The notes under the pieces: generated by a model
Databases searched by the model: none
What the model was told of the DNA's origin: nothing
What the model saw: the letters and a program-made list of their open reading frames with translations, nothing else
Origin: Ruminococcus sp. UBA4275
Lineage (GTDB): Bacteria; Bacillota; Clostridia; Oscillospirales; Ruminococcaceae
DNA: 39,591 nt
Direction: 5' to 3'
Assembly (NCBI GenBank): GCA_002395085.1
Contig: DGVV01000098.1
Coordinates: 1-39,591, forward strand
Position numbers and translations under genes: made by a program
Shown: in pieces, positions 24,120-32,153 of the stretch
Position numbering within the stretch: the first letter of the stretch is position 1
Layout of the letters: each line of letters begins with the position of its first letter

Positions 24120-25454
24120 TTATTTCGTACCGGAATCGTTGCCGCGCTCACGGACAATGAATTTCACCGGTGTACCTTCCAGCCCGAAGGTCTCGCGAAT
24201 CTGATTTTCAAGATAGCGCTGATACGAGAAATGGAACAGGTCAGCGCGGTTCACAAAGAACACAAACGTCGGCGGTTGTGTGCTTGCCTGCGTCATATAG
24301 TAGATCTTGAGGCGTCTGCCCTTGTCGGTGGGCGGCTGCACACGCGCCGTCGCATAGGCGAGAACGTCATTGAGCTTACCGGTTGTGATGCGCATTGCAT
24401 TGTTGGCCGCAACCGCCTTGATCATCGGAAACAGCTTCTGCACGCGCTGACCGGTCTTTGCGCTGATGAACAGGAACGGCACATAGCTCATGAAGCTGAA
24501 ATCATTTTCCAGTTTTTTCGTGAATTCCTGCATGGTCTTGCCGTCCTTCTCGACGAGATCCCACTTATTCACACAGACGATGCAAGCCTTGCCCTGCTGA
24601 TGCGCATAGCCCGCGACCTTGCTGTCCTGCTCCGTGAAGCCGGTCGTCGCGTCAATGATGATCACGGCAACCTGCGCGCGGTCTACTGCCATGAACGCAC
24701 GCAGCACGGAGTAATGCTCAATGTTCTCGGAAATTTTCGATTTTTTGCGGATGCCCGCCGTGTCGATGAACAGGAATTTGCCCTCCTCATTGTCCACCGG
24801 CAGGTCAATCGCATCACGGGTCGTGCCAGCCATATCCATGACGATGCTGCGCTCCTCCCCCGCGAGATAGTTGATGAGCGAGGATTTGCCGACATTCGGC
24901 TTGCCGATCACCGCAACGGCAATGCGGTCTGTCTCCTCCTCGGTATCGGCATCCTCCGGGAATGCGGCACAGACGGCATCCAGCAGATCACCCGTGCCCA
25001 TGCCGTGCAGCGAGGACACCGCAAACGGATCGCCCAGGCCGAGATTGAAGAACTCGTAGAATTCCATCGGCGGCTCACCAACCGTATCGCACTTGTTGAC
25101 GCACAGCACGATCGGCTTGCCGGATTTTTGCAGCATATTCGCAACGTCGATGTCATTTGCAGTCACGCCGGCGCGCACATCGGTCACCAGCACGATGACA
25201 TCCGCACGCTCAATGGCAAGCTCCGCCTGCCGCCGCATCTGTGCAAGCAGATGATCGTCTGTCTGCGGCTCAATACCGCCCGTATCCACGACCATGAACT
25301 GCTTGCCGCACCATTCCGCCTTCGCATAGATGCGGTCACGGGTGACGCCGGGCGTATCCTCCACAATGGAGAGCCGCTGCCCGACGAGTTTGTTGAACAG
25401 GGTCGATTTTCCGACATTCGGGCGCCCGACCACGGCGACAATGGGTAAAGCCAT
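24120..25454 (-). CDS. der: Ribosome-assembly GTPase Der (EngA)
   Basis: 444 residues with two GTPase domains in tandem and a C-terminal KH-like domain, the hallmark of Der, which matures the 50S subunit. G1 of domain 1 is GRPNVGKST (residues 10-18) with DTPGVTRDR; domain 2 has GKPNVGKSS with DMAGTTRDA; each is followed by its NKxD (NKCD, NKWD). The ATG at 25454 gives MALPIVAVVG, where the family starts; longer in-frame starts run into the hairpin repeat upstream. Confidence 0.97.
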   Translation of the reverse strand: MALPIVAVVGRPNVGKSTLFNKLVGQRLSIVEDTPGVTRDRIYAKAEWCGKQFMVVDTGGIEPQTDDHLLAQMRRQAELAIERADVIVLVTDVRAGVTANDIDVANMLQKSGKPIVLCVNKCDTVGEPPMEFYEFFNLGLGDPFAVSSLHGMGTGDLLDAVCAAFPEDADTEEETDRIAVAVIGKPNVGKSSLINYLAGEERSIVMDMAGTTRDAIDLPVDNEEGKFLFIDTAGIRKKSKISENIEHYSVLRAFMAVDRAQVAVIIIDATTGFTEQDSKVAGYAHQQGKACIVCVNKWDLVEKDGKTMQEFTKKLENDFSFMSYVPFLFISAKTGQRVQKLFPMIKAVAANNAMRITTGKLNDVLAYATARVQPPTDKGRRLKIYYMTQASTQPPTFVFFVNRADLFHFSYQRYLENQIRETFGLEGTPVKFIVRERGNDSGTK

Positions 25455-25498
25455 TGCTCCCACACTCCTTTTTTCGGTATCCCCAATGGATTGATGAT

Positions 25499-25547
25499 GG
25501 GGCTTTGCCCCATACCCTGCCAAAGAGACACTGTCTCTTTGGAATCC
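25499..25547 (+). repeat. Dispersed intergenic hairpin repeat, copy 1
   Basis: GGGGCTTTGCCCC (25499-25511) followed by a near-perfect inverted repeat (arms CCAAAGAGACA 25520-25530 and TGTCTCTTTGG 25532-25542) and AATCC. A related copy lies inverted at the right edge of the window (39552-39591). Such GCCAAAG...CTTTGGAATC elements look like small mobile or folding repeats. Here it stands about 45 bp upstream of der. Confidence 0.7.
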
Positions 25548-25653
25548 TGATATATAGAAAATATAGCTGATGCGTCATTTTTCACATATCAGGATATACA
25601 ATAGCTCAGGACAAATCGCCCTGAATCCACCGGAATTGACTGATTATGATAAT

Positions 25654-25753
25654 GGCAGGCGGTGGGAATTGAACCCACGAAATCGTCGAAGGTACCCCGC
25701 CGCACAAGACGACCACGTACCCGCGGCCGCGTTACCCCTTCGCCACGCCCGCC
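25654..25753 (-). tRNA. Anomalous tRNA-like sequence (anticodon not assignable)
   Basis: Minus strand, 100 nt. The ends pair over 8 bp (GGCGGGCG with CGCCTGCC, one G-U). A normal T arm follows (GTGGG-TTCAATT-CCCAC), and the D arm looks normal (GCG-AAGGGGTAA-CGC). The 50 nt between D and T arms are far too long for a class I tRNA and do not give a 5-bp stem with a 7-nt loop and U33. GCCGC pairs with GCGGC but encloses 19 nt; CCGC/GTGG and TCGTC/GACGA are alternatives. No CCA is encoded. It could be a degenerate tRNA, one carrying an insertion, or an unusual tRNA such as an allo-tRNA. No TCA, CTA or TTA triplet is placed to act as a stop-suppressor anticodon. Confidence 0.5.
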
Positions 25754-25820
25754 GTCATTTGGTTTACAGCTCTGCTCCGATGCGCAGAAAGCGGTCAACT
25801 GTATTATTCCCGTGGAACAA

Positions 25821-25919
25821 TTACAGTGCCATTACGGTCATGAAGATCATTCCGGGAATCAGGAGAACAACTCGGATCGTTTCCGTTGTTTTCAGTGTCT
25901 TTACGAGTTTCTGATACAT
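25821..25919 (-). CDS. Candidate 32-residue membrane microprotein
   Basis: ATG at 25919 with GGAGGG 7 nt upstream; stop at 25821. A short basic N-terminus (MYQKLVKTLKTTETIR) is followed by a hydrophobic segment (VVLLIPGMIFMTVMAL) ending at the last residue. The good ribosome site and amphipathic-then-hydrophobic layout suggest a real small membrane peptide. The function is unknown; type I toxin peptides and small membrane regulators share this look. No antisense RNA promoter was found. Confidence 0.42.
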   Translation of the reverse strand: MYQKLVKTLKTTETIRVVLLIPGMIFMTVMAL

Positions 25920-25968
25920 TTACATTCCCTCCGCTTTCCAATGTTGCGTTCGGGTCGTGAACGCCGCT

Positions 25969-26511
25969 TCAGCAGACGACGCTGAGCGACGTCATCAGAA
26001 TGGAGTCCCCGCTGATCGTCATGTATTCCCAGCAGGGCGTACAGGTATGCGATCCGATATAGAATGTATCATTTTTTTGCGCAAACAGCGGGAAAAAGCA
26101 TTTTGCAAAATCAGATGCGCCGCAGTGCGCCCGCAGCAGTTCTGCATAATGTTTTTCGGCATATTCTCCAGCAAAACTGCCGATTTCTTTTTCTGTATAA
26201 CGGAACTCCGATGCAAAAACATTGAGATGCCGCTTCCGTTCTTCCGGATCCAGCTTCGCAAAGTAATCCGCGCGCCATTCCTCCGTACATCCGAGATGCG
26301 TCAGCATCGCCTGCACAAAAGCCTCAGGTAAACTGGCTGAAACAAACCCTGACGGGAAACGAATCTCCGTGATAAACACCCGATGCCATTTTTCCGGCGC
26401 ATTGCATTCCTCGATATGCGTCACCGCAGTTTCTGCCCATTGCAGATTCACTGCAATATCCGTAAACCTTTCATACTGCACCAGCATTTGCAGTAAATCT
26501 GCTGTTTGCAT
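25969..26511 (-). CDS. Protein of unknown function
   Basis: 180 residues; family not recognised. The ATG at 26511 has GGAGGAG 9 nt upstream. No signal peptide or membrane segment. The middle is charged and helical (KLDPEERKRHLNVFASEFRYTEKEI); the C-terminus has Cys and aromatic residues (HTCTPCWEYMTISGDSILM). It follows the DUF512 gene by 39 bp on the same strand, so cotranscription is likely. Confidence 0.65.
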   Translation of the reverse strand: MQTADLLQMLVQYERFTDIAVNLQWAETAVTHIEECNAPEKWHRVFITEIRFPSGFVSASLPEAFVQAMLTHLGCTEEWRADYFAKLDPEERKRHLNVFASEFRYTEKEIGSFAGEYAEKHYAELLRAHCGASDFAKCFFPLFAQKNDTFYIGSHTCTPCWEYMTISGDSILMTSLSVVC

Positions 26512-26550
26512 ACGCCGTTTCTCCTCCGTTCTGCGCGTTCACTGCATCCG

Positions 26551-27855
26551 TCACATTCCATCCGCATAGCCCAGCACGGTGTCGAGCAGCACATAGCCGT
26601 CCACTTTTGTCTTGATGACCGGCACACCGAGCGCCGCTTCCAGTTCTTCGCGGGACATATCGTCGAGGAACACATCATCATGCCGCAGACAGGTCTCCGT
26701 GAGCAGCACCTTGCAGCCAAGATCGCGCCCTTTGAGCTGTGCAAGGAGATCCTGCCCCGTCAGCAGCCCCGCAACCGTGACCGTGTGACCGTAAAAATCG
26801 TTCAGCACTGTGATGACCTGACAGTGAACTGCGGGAAATTTCGCTTCGAGATCACGCATCATCTTGTCGAGGAACGGTGCAGCGGCGCTGCCCGTCGCGA
26901 TTGTCAGAAACCGCGCATCACCGTCATATTCGGCATCTTCGAGCGCATCGTAAAACTCGTTCATGAGGTAGCGCAGCATCCCGACGCCGTTCTCATACTG
27001 CGGATAGCCTTCGTATGCCTCATCCTCCGGCAGCGGCAGATTCGCCAGCAGATACAGCTCATCCGACGCATACACGATGCGCCGCCCGTTTGCCTGCAAG
27101 CTCCAGCGCTGCACCGCCTCGATCTGCTCAACCGCAGCACGCGCCGTCTCCTCCGTAAACAGCGGAATGCGGCAGAGATGCTGCCGGTGCTTCGTCGCGC
27201 CGAACGGCACAACCGCAATGCTCTCGACCGCCGGAACCATCGAAAAGAGGTCCGCGAGGGTCTTGTGGAGATTGTCGCCGTCGTTCCATGTCGGGCATAG
27301 CACGATCTGGCAGTTCATGGAAACGCCCGCCTCCGCCATTCGCCAGAGATGCCGCAGCGATTCGCCCGCCTTCTTGTTGCCGAGCATTTTTTTGCGCAGA
27401 TCGGGATCGGTTGTCTGCACGGAAACATTGACCGTCATGTGCATCCTGATGATGCGGTCAACATCCTCATCGGTGAGGTTGGTCAGCGTAATGTAACTGC
27501 CCTGCAAAAAGGAAAGCCGCGCATCGTCATCCTTAAAATAGATGGTATCGCGCATCCCCTTAGGGTTCTGGTCGATGAAGCAAAAGATGCAGTGATTACC
27601 GCAGGTGCGCTTCTCGTCCATGAGAGCGGTTGCGAAGCCCAGCCCCAGATCCTCGTATTCAGATTTCCGGATGTGAACACTCTGCTCCTCGCCGCCGCGG
27701 GAAAACCGCACATCAAGTGACTTTTCAGCAGTTGCAAAGCGGTAGTCAATCACGTCATGGATGACGGTCTCATTGACCGCAATGAGCGAATCGCCCGCAA
27801 GGATGCCAGCACGTTCCGCCGGAGAGCCGGCAGTGATTTCCGTTATTTCGATCAA
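26551..27855 (-). CDS. DUF512 protein: PDZ plus radical-SAM-like iron-sulfur protein
   Basis: 434 residues. An N-terminal PDZ-like domain (about 1-60; GSPAERAGILAGDSLIAVN) precedes a radical-SAM-type cluster motif CGNHCIFC (C85, C89, C92) and the DUF512 region ending KVDGYVLLDTVLG. The reaction is unknown. The family is widespread in Clostridia and is usually next to der, as here with an insertion between. A TTG at 27855 is taken as start because the longer open frame (to 27897) would begin inside the rpmF terminator, and the family starts at this point. Confidence 0.88.
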   Translation of the reverse strand: MIEITEITAGSPAERAGILAGDSLIAVNETVIHDVIDYRFATAEKSLDVRFSRGGEEQSVHIRKSEYEDLGLGFATALMDEKRTCGNHCIFCFIDQNPKGMRDTIYFKDDDARLSFLQGSYITLTNLTDEDVDRIIRMHMTVNVSVQTTDPDLRKKMLGNKKAGESLRHLWRMAEAGVSMNCQIVLCPTWNDGDNLHKTLADLFSMVPAVESIAVVPFGATKHRQHLCRIPLFTEETARAAVEQIEAVQRWSLQANGRRIVYASDELYLLANLPLPEDEAYEGYPQYENGVGMLRYLMNEFYDALEDAEYDGDARFLTIATGSAAAPFLDKMMRDLEAKFPAVHCQVITVLNDFYGHTVTVAGLLTGQDLLAQLKGRDLGCKVLLTETCLRHDDVFLDDMSREELEAALGVPVIKTKVDGYVLLDTVLGYADGM

Positions 27856-27892
27856 AACCGTTCCCCGTCCTTTCTGTCCGAACCGGATGCAA

Positions 27893-27930
27893 TACAAAAG
27901 GGGAGAAGCACGAATGTCCCTCTCCCCTTA
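27893..27930 (-). terminator. Terminator after rpmF
   Basis: Minus strand: AAGGGGAGA pairs with TCTCCCCTT around 14 nt, followed by TTGT. Confidence 0.82.
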
Positions 27931-27954
27931 CGCAACACGCTTGATGCTTTGGGC

Positions 27955-28140
27955 TTAGTCCTCTTCGATCTTGAGGACAGCAACGCCCTTGTAGTAGCCA
28001 CACTGCTTGCAAACCCGATGGGGCGCTTTGAACGCACCGCAGTTGGAGCATTTGCTCATTGCGGGCATCTCCAGCTTGCTGACAGCGGAGCGGCGAGTGT
28101 CACGTCTTGCCTTGGATGTTTTTCTCTTCGGTACAGCCAT
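27955..28140 (-). CDS. rpmF: 50S ribosomal protein L32
   Basis: 61 residues. MAVPKRKTSKARRDTRRS is diagnostic, followed by a zinc ribbon CSNC...CKQC (the zinc-binding form). The ATG at 28140 follows AAGGAGGTG. Located right after the DUF177 gene, the normal partnership. Confidence 0.96.
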   Translation of the reverse strand: MAVPKRKTSKARRDTRRSAVSKLEMPAMSKCSNCGAFKAPHRVCKQCGYYKGVAVLKIEED

Positions 28141-28178
28141 TGTTGGCACCTCCTTGCTATAATATCCGTGAAATTGTG

Positions 28179-28679
28179 TTACGACTGCTGAAGATCCAAC
28201 GTAAGATCGGCAGATTCACACGTACAAGGCTGTTCATTCCGGTTCTGACCGCAAACAGGGCAGATACCGAGACAATCGGGCTTGCAAAGTGTTTTTGTCG
28301 GCAGCGACAAACGCAGGTCTGTCATTGCGACCTCTGCGAGATCAAGCATCGCATCGGGTGCCAACAGATATTCGGCGTCGTTTTGCTCTGACGCGGTTTC
28401 GGTGACGACAACGTGCGAAAATTCTTCGCGAACAGGCGTCTCCGCGGGAGCGAGGCAGCGGTCACAGATCAGTGCAGGGACACAACTGAGCGTATAGGTG
28501 AGCATCAGCACACCGGCTTTGTTTTCGAGCTTTCCCTCCAGCTTCGGCAATTCCCGGCAGGGAATGCCGTAGAGTGCGGCAGTTTCAGCGTCAACGGTCA
28601 GGTCAATCTCCTTGACCTCATCGGGGCGCATCAGCAGCGACCGGACCGAAATCCGGCAGGGATTTTGCTTGTCCTGCAT
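28179..28679 (-). CDS. DUF177/YceD-type protein
   Basis: 166 residues. The N-terminal half is beta-rich (GKLENKAGVLMLTYTLSC); the C-terminal half has six Cys residues in CDRC, CKPDC, CPVCG and CTC arrangements, probably binding a metal. The YceD/DUF177 family precedes rpmF in most bacteria and has been linked to 23S rRNA or 50S biogenesis; that role is taken from the family. First gene after the promoter at 28756. Confidence 0.88.
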   Translation of the reverse strand: MQDKQNPCRISVRSLLMRPDEVKEIDLTVDAETAALYGIPCRELPKLEGKLENKAGVLMLTYTLSCVPALICDRCLAPAETPVREEFSHVVVTETASEQNDAEYLLAPDAMLDLAEVAMTDLRLSLPTKTLCKPDCLGICPVCGQNRNEQPCTCESADLTLDLQQS

Positions 28680-28755
28680 CCAAACGACCAGCCTTTCTTA
28701 TGCGCGGACTGCCGGATCAGAAAGTCTCCGGATCAGCGCAGAGCATTACAGAAAG

Positions 28756-28784
28756 ATTATACCAAAAACCTGTCGTTTTGTCAA
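28756..28784 (-). promoter_or_regulatory. Promoter of DUF177-rpmF
   Basis: Minus strand: TTGACA (28784-28779), 17-bp spacer, TATAAT (28761-28756). Confidence 0.93.
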
Positions 28785-28824
28785 TCTTCTGTCTGAATTT
28801 GCGGCAAAAGCGCTAAAAAATCAA

Positions 28825-29244
28825 TCAATCAGCCTGCGGAATCAGGTATTTGAGTACAGATTCCGGCAGAAGCTCCTTGTCCTCAGAGACCGTGAAGATC
28901 ATCTGGACATCATCGCCGGTGAGGATATCGAGCTTTTCGAGCAGAGCGCCCAGCTCGTCATAATTTCTGCCGCCGATCTTGAGAATGCCGTCCACGAAGA
29001 CCTCCTTGATGTCGTAGTTGCCCGCGAGGACGCCTGCGACGAAGCCGTAGAACATATCGAAGCCGTTGATGTTGTAGCGCTCAGCATCGACAAGGCGAAC
29101 CTTGTGGTTGACGCTGTAGGTCAGCTTCATGCACTTCTCAATGCAGATGATGTCGCCGTTGGATGCCTTGACTGCATCGTCGATCATACCCAGCAGAATC
29201 TTGGTCTTGCCGGAGCCTCTTTTACCGGTAATAATTTGGATCAT
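28825..29244 (-). CDS. Small P-loop NTPase of unknown role
   Basis: 139 residues. Walker A GKRGSGKT (residues 7-14) directly follows the first strand; a hydrophobic strand ending in Asp (IKEVFVDGI) could serve as Walker B. Tyr/Asn-rich middle (DAERYNINGFDMFYGF). No further domain. The ATG at 29244 follows AAGGGAG; the longer open frame to 29295 has no ribosome site. It lies downstream of pgi on the same strand. Function unknown. Confidence 0.72.
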   Translation of the reverse strand: MIQIITGKRGSGKTKILLGMIDDAVKASNGDIICIEKCMKLTYSVNHKVRLVDAERYNINGFDMFYGFVAGVLAGNYDIKEVFVDGILKIGGRNYDELGALLEKLDILTGDDVQMIFTVSEDKELLPESVLKYLIPQAD

Positions 29245-29317
29245 AGTGAATTCTCCCTTCGTTATTTCAAATTCGTGTACCGCAGCGCGGCACATGGATT
29301 TTGGGAACGTAGAATAA

Positions 29318-30652
29318 TTAGTTCAGCTTTGCTTCCAGAGCAGCCTTCATGTCCTCATAGCCGGGCTTGCCGAGCAGAGCAAACATATTCTTCTTATAGC
29401 TCTCGACGCCGGGCTGATTGAACGGATTGACACCGAGCATATAGCCGGAAACTGCACACGCCTTCTCGAAGAAGTAGATGAGCCAGCCGAGGGTTTCCTC
29501 CGTGGTGTCATCCAGCTCCAGCACGATGTTCGGAACGCCGCCCTCGGTGTGTGCGAGAATCGTGCCTTCCAGTGCGCGGCGGTTGACGATGCTCATATTC
29601 TGACCGGTGAGGAAGTTCAGACCGTCGGCATTTTCCGCATCCGGCTCCAGGAAGAGATCCTGCTTGGGCTGCTTGATGTCCACGACAGTCTCAAACAGGA
29701 GACGTGCGCCGTCCTGAATATACTGACCCATCGAGTGCAGATCGGTGGAGAAGATCGCAGAAGACGGGAACAGGCCCTTGTTGTCCTTGCCTTCCGACTC
29801 GCCGTAGAGCTGCTTGTACCACTCATTCATGAGTGCAAAGGAGGGATCGTAGCTGACGACCATCTCCACAGCCTTGCCCTTGCGGTAGAAGATATTGCGG
29901 AGTGCTGCGTACTTGTAGCAGTCATTCTCAGCAAACGGAGCGGTATATGCATCCTGTGCAGCCTTTGCGCCAGCCATCAGCTTTGCGATGTCGCAGCCGG
30001 CAGCAGCGATCGGCAGCAGACCGACGGCTGTCAGGACAGAAAAACGCCCGCCGACATCATCCGGAATCACAAAGCTCTCGTAGCCTTCGGCATCTGCGAG
30101 GTTCTTGAGCGTACCGCGTGCCTTATCGGTCGTGCAGTAAATGCGCTTCTTCGCCTCATCCTTGCCGTACTTATCCTCCAGCAGCTTCTTGAAGATGCGG
30201 AAAGCGAGCGCAGGCTCAGTGGTCGTGCCGGACTTCGAGATGACATTGACAGCCAGATCTCTGCCCTCGCAGATCGACAGAACCTCGTTCAGGTAGGTCG
30301 GAGAGATATTGTTGCCGACATAGTAAATGTCAGGGGTATCCTTCTTCATATTGTTGTAGAACGGCGACTTCAGGAATTCGATCGCTGCGCGTGCGCCGAG
30401 ATAAGAGCCGCCGATGCCAATCACGATCAGCACGTCAGCCTGCTTCTTGATGCGCTCTGCCGCTGCCTGAATGCGGCCAAACTCCTCTTTGTCATAATCC
30501 GTCGGCAGGGTAAGCCAGCCGAGGAAGTCATTGCCGAGCCCTGTTTTATCGTGCAGCACTTTCGCAGCGGTTTCGGTCTGCGCCTGAATGCCGCGCAGCT
30601 CATCCTCACCGAGGAAAGCCGCAAGATAGCTCGTATTCAGCTTTAAAGCCAT
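29318..30652 (-). CDS. pgi: Glucose-6-phosphate isomerase
   Basis: 444 residues, typical of Bacillota. It interconverts glucose-6-phosphate and fructose-6-phosphate in glycolysis. Conserved SIS-fold motifs: VIGIGGSYLGARAAIEFL, VISKSGTTTEPALAFR (sugar-phosphate loop) and the active-site Glu region in GESEGKDNKGLFP. The C-terminus carries NPFNQPGVESYK. Preceded by GGAGGA. Confidence 0.97.
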   Translation of the reverse strand: MALKLNTSYLAAFLGEDELRGIQAQTETAAKVLHDKTGLGNDFLGWLTLPTDYDKEEFGRIQAAAERIKKQADVLIVIGIGGSYLGARAAIEFLKSPFYNNMKKDTPDIYYVGNNISPTYLNEVLSICEGRDLAVNVISKSGTTTEPALAFRIFKKLLEDKYGKDEAKKRIYCTTDKARGTLKNLADAEGYESFVIPDDVGGRFSVLTAVGLLPIAAAGCDIAKLMAGAKAAQDAYTAPFAENDCYKYAALRNIFYRKGKAVEMVVSYDPSFALMNEWYKQLYGESEGKDNKGLFPSSAIFSTDLHSMGQYIQDGARLLFETVVDIKQPKQDLFLEPDAENADGLNFLTGQNMSIVNRRALEGTILAHTEGGVPNIVLELDDTTEETLGWLIYFFEKACAVSGYMLGVNPFNQPGVESYKKNMFALLGKPGYEDMKAALEAKLN

Positions 30653-30759
30653 ATTCTTACATCCTCCACACTTTCGTAATGTCGCCCGACCGCCCTGTGC
30701 GGCGGGGTAATCAGCAAGCTGCTGCTCCGAAAAAGCAACAGTATCACCTATACACCTTT

Positions 30760-30788
30760 ATTTTACTATAGTTTCGCAAAGATTGCAA
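30760..30788 (-). promoter_or_regulatory. Promoter of pgi
   Basis: Minus strand: TTGCAA (30788-30783), 17-bp spacer, TAAAAT (30765-30760). The leader of about 100 nt includes a GC-rich hairpin near 30685-30710. Confidence 0.8.
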
Positions 30789-30830
30789 GTGCTTTCTCGC
30801 TTTTTGGTAATATCGCCAAATTTCACATCT

Positions 30831-31958
30831 TCATTTGAACATTTTGCCCAAAAGCATTCGCAGAGAATCCCGCAGCCTGCGGCGCGGAACATCAGCGTCT
30901 GCGGTCAGCGGAAACTCATAAAGCAGGCTGTCACCGCAATAAAACGCTGCCCAGCCGATCTGCTGACCGGCACGCACGGGTGCTTCGGCATATTCCGGCA
31001 AAATGACGGTACAGGTGATCTGCTCCCCGTTCGGAGCGGCAGCCGCAAGCAAATCCCCCGCTCGCAGCATGACAGCATCTTCCGTACCGCAGCGGACATG
31101 AACAGGGCGCAGATTTTCAGTTGAGAAATCGGGCGTGGTGACGTAATACGACGAAAACGCCTGTTTCAGCATCCGTTTCGCATCTGCAAAGCGCGCATCG
31201 GGGTCGCTGCCGCCCAGAATCACCGCTGCAAAGCAGAGACCGTCCTGTTCCGCTGTGACTGCAAGCGTGTATCCGCTGGCTTCGCCGTGCCCCGCCTTCA
31301 TGCCGCAGATTCCAATTCCGTCACGCAGCAGCCGGTTCTCTGAGACCAGTTCTGTTTCGCCGCCGCGCAGAAAATCGCGCCATACCGCAAAAATCGGTCG
31401 CAGCCACGCAATCTGCATCAGGGCTGCACTCAGCCGCGCGAGGTCGTGTGCGGTCGTGATATTCTCCGCGGATGCACCGGTGCAGTCTGTAAAGCGGGAA
31501 CTGCGCATTCCCAGCGAAAACGCCGCCGCATTCATATCGCGGACAAACGCCTCCTCCGATCCCGACACCGCACAGGCAGCCGCAATGCAGGCGTCACTGG
31601 CATTGCCGATAATGATAGCTTTCATCAGGTCAGTCAGGGTGATTTTCTCTCCGCCGCGCAGCCAGACCGTCGCGCCCGGTGCGCCCTCCGCGCACGGCGA
31701 AACAGTCACTGTCGTTTCCGGTGCAAAACGCCCCGCTGCAACCGCTTCCGCCGCCGTATAAACGGTCAGAAGTTTGGTCTGGCTGCCTGCGCAGACCTGC
31801 TTCTCCGGTTCATCGCCCGCAAGCAGCATTCCCGTGCGGACTTCCAGCAGTGCCGTACAGGGAGAGACGGAATCTGCATCGGCAAAAGCACGCAGATACG
31901 GAGAAATCATAACAGCAATCAGAAACGCGAGCAGACAGGCATACAATCTGGAACGCAT
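30831..31958 (-). CDS. Serine-type D-Ala-D-Ala carboxypeptidase (DacF-like) with altered motifs
   Basis: 375 residues with a signal peptide (about 1-26), a peptidase S11 domain and a C-terminal beta domain. Family enzymes trim the terminal D-Ala of peptidoglycan stem peptides outside the membrane. The nucleophile motif SxxK is present (SQTK, 59-62). The second motif, usually SxN, reads NAS (119-121), and the third, KTG, reads KAG (221-223). Activity may therefore be reduced or changed. A C-terminal basic segment (RRRLRDSLRMLLGKMFK) could act as an amphipathic membrane anchor. The ATG at 31958 is 7 nt after GGAGG. Confidence 0.85.
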   Translation of the reverse strand: MRSRLYACLLAFLIAVMISPYLRAFADADSVSPCTALLEVRTGMLLAGDEPEKQVCAGSQTKLLTVYTAAEAVAAGRFAPETTVTVSPCAEGAPGATVWLRGGEKITLTDLMKAIIIGNASDACIAAACAVSGSEEAFVRDMNAAAFSLGMRSSRFTDCTGASAENITTAHDLARLSAALMQIAWLRPIFAVWRDFLRGGETELVSENRLLRDGIGICGMKAGHGEASGYTLAVTAEQDGLCFAAVILGGSDPDARFADAKRMLKQAFSSYYVTTPDFSTENLRPVHVRCGTEDAVMLRAGDLLAAAAPNGEQITCTVILPEYAEAPVRAGQQIGWAAFYCGDSLLYEFPLTADADVPRRRLRDSLRMLLGKMFK

Positions 31959-32153
31959 CACAGCACCTCCGGCATATACTTTTATAGTATCCCGTTCATG
32001 TGTATGCGGCGCAATCCCCTGCTATGCGCGGCAGAAACCGACACGGAATCCGGTATCTGCGCGATTAATCCGCCGCTGCCGGGACATACTATCTTCAGCA
32101 TTCCAATGCAGATGTACATCCGGAATGCACAAAAACGAAAGGACGCGATCACC
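31959..32153. other. Divergent intergenic region between dacF-like and mazF genes
   Basis: 195 bp. A TATAAA-like box for the minus-strand gene lies near 31981-31986. No promoter with good spacing and no mazE-type antitoxin frame is visible on the mazF side. Confidence 0.3.

Noticed and set aside
6927..25753. Idea that the tRNA-like sequence suppresses the TGA in dockerin gene B
   Set aside because: No TCA triplet occurs between its D and T arms, so it cannot read UGA by normal pairing.
25455..26550. A prophage or genomic island inserted between der and the DUF512 gene at a tRNA
   Set aside because: No integrase, phage gene or duplicated tRNA end is present; the region is only about 1 kb.
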